A program made the position numbers and the translations under genes. A model generated the notes under the pieces. It did no database searches, was not told where the DNA came from, and saw only the letters and a list, made by a program, of their open reading frames with translations. Below are positions 61,210 to 64,000 of a stretch of DNA of 64,000 nucleotides, piece after piece; positions within the stretch are counted from its first letter, which is position 1, and each line of letters starts with the position of its first letter. This stretch comes from JAFEDN01 sp965651935. GTDB lineage: Bacteria > Pseudomonadota > Gammaproteobacteria > Coxiellales > Coxiellaceae. The stretch covers positions 1 through 64,000 of the forward strand of contig CBFGTC010000010.1 of NCBI GenBank assembly GCA_965651935.1, in the 5' to 3' direction.

Positions 61210-62493
61210 ATGTTAAGTATTGGGTTGATGAGCGGAACTTCCATGGATGGAATTGATGCCGCCTTATTACGCACCAGTGGCGCGGCAGATTCAATTGAAG
61301 AGTTGGGCCATTGTTCCTTCAATTACCCTGCCCCATTTAAAATTTTATTAAAAGCGGCGGAATTTGCTGTTCGAAAATATCAAGGCAATATGGATCTAGC
61401 CAAAATGCATTACAACCAAGAAGTCTGTCATTATCTACAACAAGCTTTGCACATTTCAGATGATGATTTGATGGAACAGTATCAATATCTGCTGGATTGG
61501 TTAAGAAAAGAAGATTCCGCTCCAGCCAATTTGAGCATGAATAAAATAATTGAACTATCGACTCATTTCCATGCATTAGCCGTCAAAAAATTATTATCAA
61601 AAACCGGTTATTCTTTATCCCAAATTAATGTAGTAGGATATCATGGTCAAACCTTGTACCATCAACCTCAGCAAAAAATTTCCATCAATATCGGCGATGG
61701 CGATACGCTTGCTCAAACTTTAAATGTCACTGTCGTTAATGACTTTCGCAGCCGCGATATTCAAGCAGGCGGACAAGGCGCGCCTTTAGCTCCTTTGTAT
61801 CATCACGCTTTAGCTAGCAGAGATAACAAAATCCCTTTGGCAGTGGTAAATTGCGGCGGCATCGCCAATATAACGCTCATCTCAAATTTCAATGAATTAG
61901 ACACCGTGGCGTTTGACACCGGCCCGGGTAATGGCCTGATTGATAACTTAGTAAGACAACGCACTGGCGGTCGCGAATTTATGGACGCCAATGCTCAATA
62001 CGGTCTAACAGGCCGCATCCACGAAGAATTATTGCCATTATTATATGAGCGTTCGATTTTTAAAAATGGAGTGAATTATTTTACTACCCCTCCCCCTAAA
62101 TCTTTAGATATTGGCGATATGGTGTTAATACCGGAATTAAATCAGCTCAGTCTTGCAGACGCCTGCGCTACTTTGGAAGCCTTTACAGCCGATTCCATTG
62201 TTAAAAGTTTGGAGTGGACTTCACAGGCAATCCCTACCGATTGGATCTTATGTGGGGGAGGATGGTATAATCCAGTAATACTGCGCGAATTAAATCGACG
62301 TTTACAAGCTACATTAAACCAAGAAATTCGCCTTCAAAGAGCGGATACGATTGGCTGGAATTCCCAAGCCATGGAAGCACAAATTTTCGCTTATCTCGCA
62401 GTGCGTAGCCTAAAAAACTTGCCTTTAAGTTTACCAAGTACAACAGGGGTGTTAAAGGCTACTTCAGGAGGACAAATTCATATTCCCAGCTAA
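61210..62493 (+). CDS. anmK: Anhydro-N-acetylmuramic acid kinase
   Basis: Phosphorylates and opens anhydroMurNAc during murein recycling. It is 427 aa from the ATG at 61210. Signatures are IGLMSGTSMDGIDAAL at the start (ATP-binding GTSMDG), NDFRSRDIQAGGQGAPLAP, NCGGIANIT, DTGPGN and ILCGGGWYNP. A stretch at about residues 80-110 is longer than in E. coli. With ldcA in this window it points to an intact recycling route. Confidence 0.95.
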   Translation: MLSIGLMSGTSMDGIDAALLRTSGAADSIEELGHCSFNYPAPFKILLKAAEFAVRKYQGNMDLAKMHYNQEVCHYLQQALHISDDDLMEQYQYLLDWLRKEDSAPANLSMNKIIELSTHFHALAVKKLLSKTGYSLSQINVVGYHGQTLYHQPQQKISINIGDGDTLAQTLNVTVVNDFRSRDIQAGGQGAPLAPLYHHALASRDNKIPLAVVNCGGIANITLISNFNELDTVAFDTGPGNGLIDNLVRQRTGGREFMDANAQYGLTGRIHEELLPLLYERSIFKNGVNYFTTPPPKSLDIGDMVLIPELNQLSLADACATLEAFTADSIVKSLEWTSQAIPTDWILCGGGWYNPVILRELNRRLQATLNQEIRLQRADTIGWNSQAMEAQIFAYLAVRSLKNLPLSLPSTTGVLKATSGGQIHIPS

Positions 62494-62620
62494 AAGCAAA
62501 ATAATAATGGATTTTTCTGATTGTATCTCCCTTTTTTTCAAGTAAAATAAGCTTTATAAAAAAATTCGCATAATAAAAATCTCCGCTGCCACTTTGCAAT
62601 ACGAGGTCAATGCACTAGAT

Positions 62621-64000
62621 ATGGAAAATGTAAGTACACACATTCGAGCTCAATCCGCTCCGCGCGCCGCTTGGATTTTATTTGCCGTCTGCATTTTAGG
62701 CATCATGATTCAAATCGACTACACAGCAGTCAACGTCGCGCTAATAGATATCGGTCGAACTTTAAATATCAATTTAACTACCGCTCAATGGGCCTTAAGC
62801 GCTTATGTGTTAGCCTGGGGTTCATGTGTTATCACAGCAGGGCGTTGCGCTGACCTCTTCGGCAAACGGCGCACTTTTATCTTAGGCACTCTGTTATTCA
62901 TGTTAGGTTCCGTTTTAACGGGGGCGGCTGGGATTGCTTGGTTTTTAATTTTAGGGCGCGTCGTGCAAGGCTTAGGCTGTGCATTATTTTTACCCAGTTT
63001 ATATACCTTAGTGTTTACCGCTTTCCCTGATAATAAGCGCGGTTTTGCTTTAGGAGTATTAACTTCTGCTATTTCATTGGGTATGGCAATCGGCCCGACT
63101 TTCGGCGGAATCATTTTACATTTGTTAGATTGGCGTTGGATTTTTTTTCTTAATATCCCTTTAGGAATTCCCGTGATTGGCATAATTTTATGGGCGGTAA
63201 AACGCGAACCGCTGAGGGTCATTAACGAGCCATTAGATTGGGTCGGTGCTTTATTAGTGGCGTTAGGCTTAGTAATTTTAATGTACTGCTTGAATAAAGT
63301 GAGCATTTGGGGAGCCCTGTCATGGCATTTTTTACTCGGCGTGTTGTCGGCGTTAATCATCTTAATTCTCTTCGTCTGCTATGAACGACAAAGCCAGTAT
63401 CCTTTATTACAGCTGGATATGTTTTCCAACCGAATTTTTTTAGGCTGCAATCTAGCCTACATTATCATGGGTTATACTTTTTCCACGATTCTTATTGTCG
63501 GAGGCTTGTATTTGCAAAATGCTTTAGACTACTCCGCATTGAACACGGGATTTATTTTTTTAATCATGACGGCGATGTTTGCTTCTATATCAATATACGG
63601 AGGCCAGTTAGTGGATCATATTGATGCACGCATCCCCATCGTCATTGGATTGACCGTCAGCGCTGCTGCCACCCTTGCTTTAGCTTTTTGTACACCTCAA
63701 TCGCCACTGTGGATGCCAATGTTAGCCTTAGGTTTGTATGGGATCGGCGGAGGACTTGGCTTTCCCTCGCTTAATGCCACCATGCTAAAAAGCATCCCCC
63801 AAAACAGTCTCAATACCGCTTCCAGTGCATTTACCATGTTTGGATTGATTGGCAATACTTTGGGTTTAATCTTAAATTCTGCGATCATTGTTGCTCTGGG
63901 CAAGGCTTATTTTAAAAATTGGTTAGCAGCGCATTCTTGGCATGTGGATATTGCTCAAATGGAACAATTGCGCAGTATTATGGCTGGTGTGCATTATCAC
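62621..64000 (+). CDS. MFS transporter, DHA2 (EmrB/QacA) family, cut by the window end
   Basis: 460 codons are visible without a stop, so the C-terminus lies outside. It has about twelve of the expected fourteen membrane segments. Family signs are IQIDYTAVNVALIDIGRTL in segment 1 (the D of the DHA2 D1 motif), GRCADLFGKRRTFILG (motif A) and GRVVQGLGCALFLPSL (motif B), with GPTFGGIILHLLDWRWIFF as motif C. Drug or metabolite efflux is likely, but the substrate is unknown. GAGGT lies about 15 bases upstream, rather far, so the start is moderately sure. Confidence 0.9.
   Translation, partial: MENVSTHIRAQSAPRAAWILFAVCILGIMIQIDYTAVNVALIDIGRTLNINLTTAQWALSAYVLAWGSCVITAGRCADLFGKRRTFILGTLLFMLGSVLTGAAGIAWFLILGRVVQGLGCALFLPSLYTLVFTAFPDNKRGFALGVLTSAISLGMAIGPTFGGIILHLLDWRWIFFLNIPLGIPVIGIILWAVKREPLRVINEPLDWVGALLVALGLVILMYCLNKVSIWGALSWHFLLGVLSALIILILFVCYERQSQYPLLQLDMFSNRIFLGCNLAYIIMGYTFSTILIVGGLYLQNALDYSALNTGFIFLIMTAMFASISIYGGQLVDHIDARIPIVIGLTVSAAATLALAFCTPQSPLWMPMLALGLYGIGGGLGFPSLNATMLKSIPQNSLNTASSAFTMFGLIGNTLGLILNSAIIVALGKAYFKNWLAAHSWHVDIAQMEQLRSIMAGVHYH

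Overview
The window is a gammaproteobacterial chromosome segment with about 42% G+C by eye. The best fit is Legionellales, probably a Coxiellaceae relative. This rests on the ribosomal protein sequences, a glycine-rich expansion inside ribosomal protein S7 (as I recall, Coxiella S7 has a related one), an IS110/IS1111-type element, and many overlapping small operons. I could not test this by alignment.

Layout. Positions 1-2270 hold two unrecognised genes facing each other: a small protein, and a membrane/coiled-coil protein that could be a secreted effector. From 32426 down to 2175, almost everything is on the minus strand and forms one translation super-cluster: four tRNAs (Tyr, Gly, Thr, Trp), secE-nusG, rplKAJL, rpoBC, rpsLG-fusA-tuf, then the S10, spc and alpha operons ending at rplQ. 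Regulatory DNA is visible in it: a tRNA promoter, an L10 autoregulatory leader, an rplL-rpoB attenuator, and a consensus str promoter whose start point falls on a terminator-like hairpin next to the rpsL ribosome binding site.

Positions 32423-34076 hold a phosphopantetheinyl transferase and an LD-carboxypeptidase, divergent, with start codons sharing one CATG. Positions 34077-38159 are an accessory island: a lysine-rich unknown gene, a long gene-free stretch, a 5'-truncated IS110/IS1111 transposase nested in an element with 27-29 bp perfect terminal inverted repeats, and another unknown gene. Then come gpsA-secB-grxC-rhodanese (minus) and gpmI-envC-ctpA (plus).

Positions 44767-51685 (minus) hold the most interesting system. 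It is a tightly overlapping operon of a cyclic-nucleotide-binding-like domain protein, a very short HlyD-like adaptor, a C39-peptidase ABC exporter and a second ABC exporter (together an NHLM-type double-exporter pair), and an anchored SH3/NlpC-P60 peptidase. It ends in a 71-residue peptide gene with a textbook Gly-Gly leader cleavage motif. I read this as a peptide maturation and export system with a peptidoglycan enzyme attached.

Positions 51778-64000 are housekeeping: a semialdehyde dehydrogenase, a TSUP permease-lgt-thyA, an Mla-like lipid transport operon (mlaE with STAS, mlaF, mlaD, lipoprotein), msrA, a TerC protein, an SDR protein lacking the catalytic Tyr/Lys, anmK, and an MFS transporter cut by the window edge. 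Several genes act on peptidoglycan or its recycling (ldcA, envC, ctpA, NlpC/P60, anmK).
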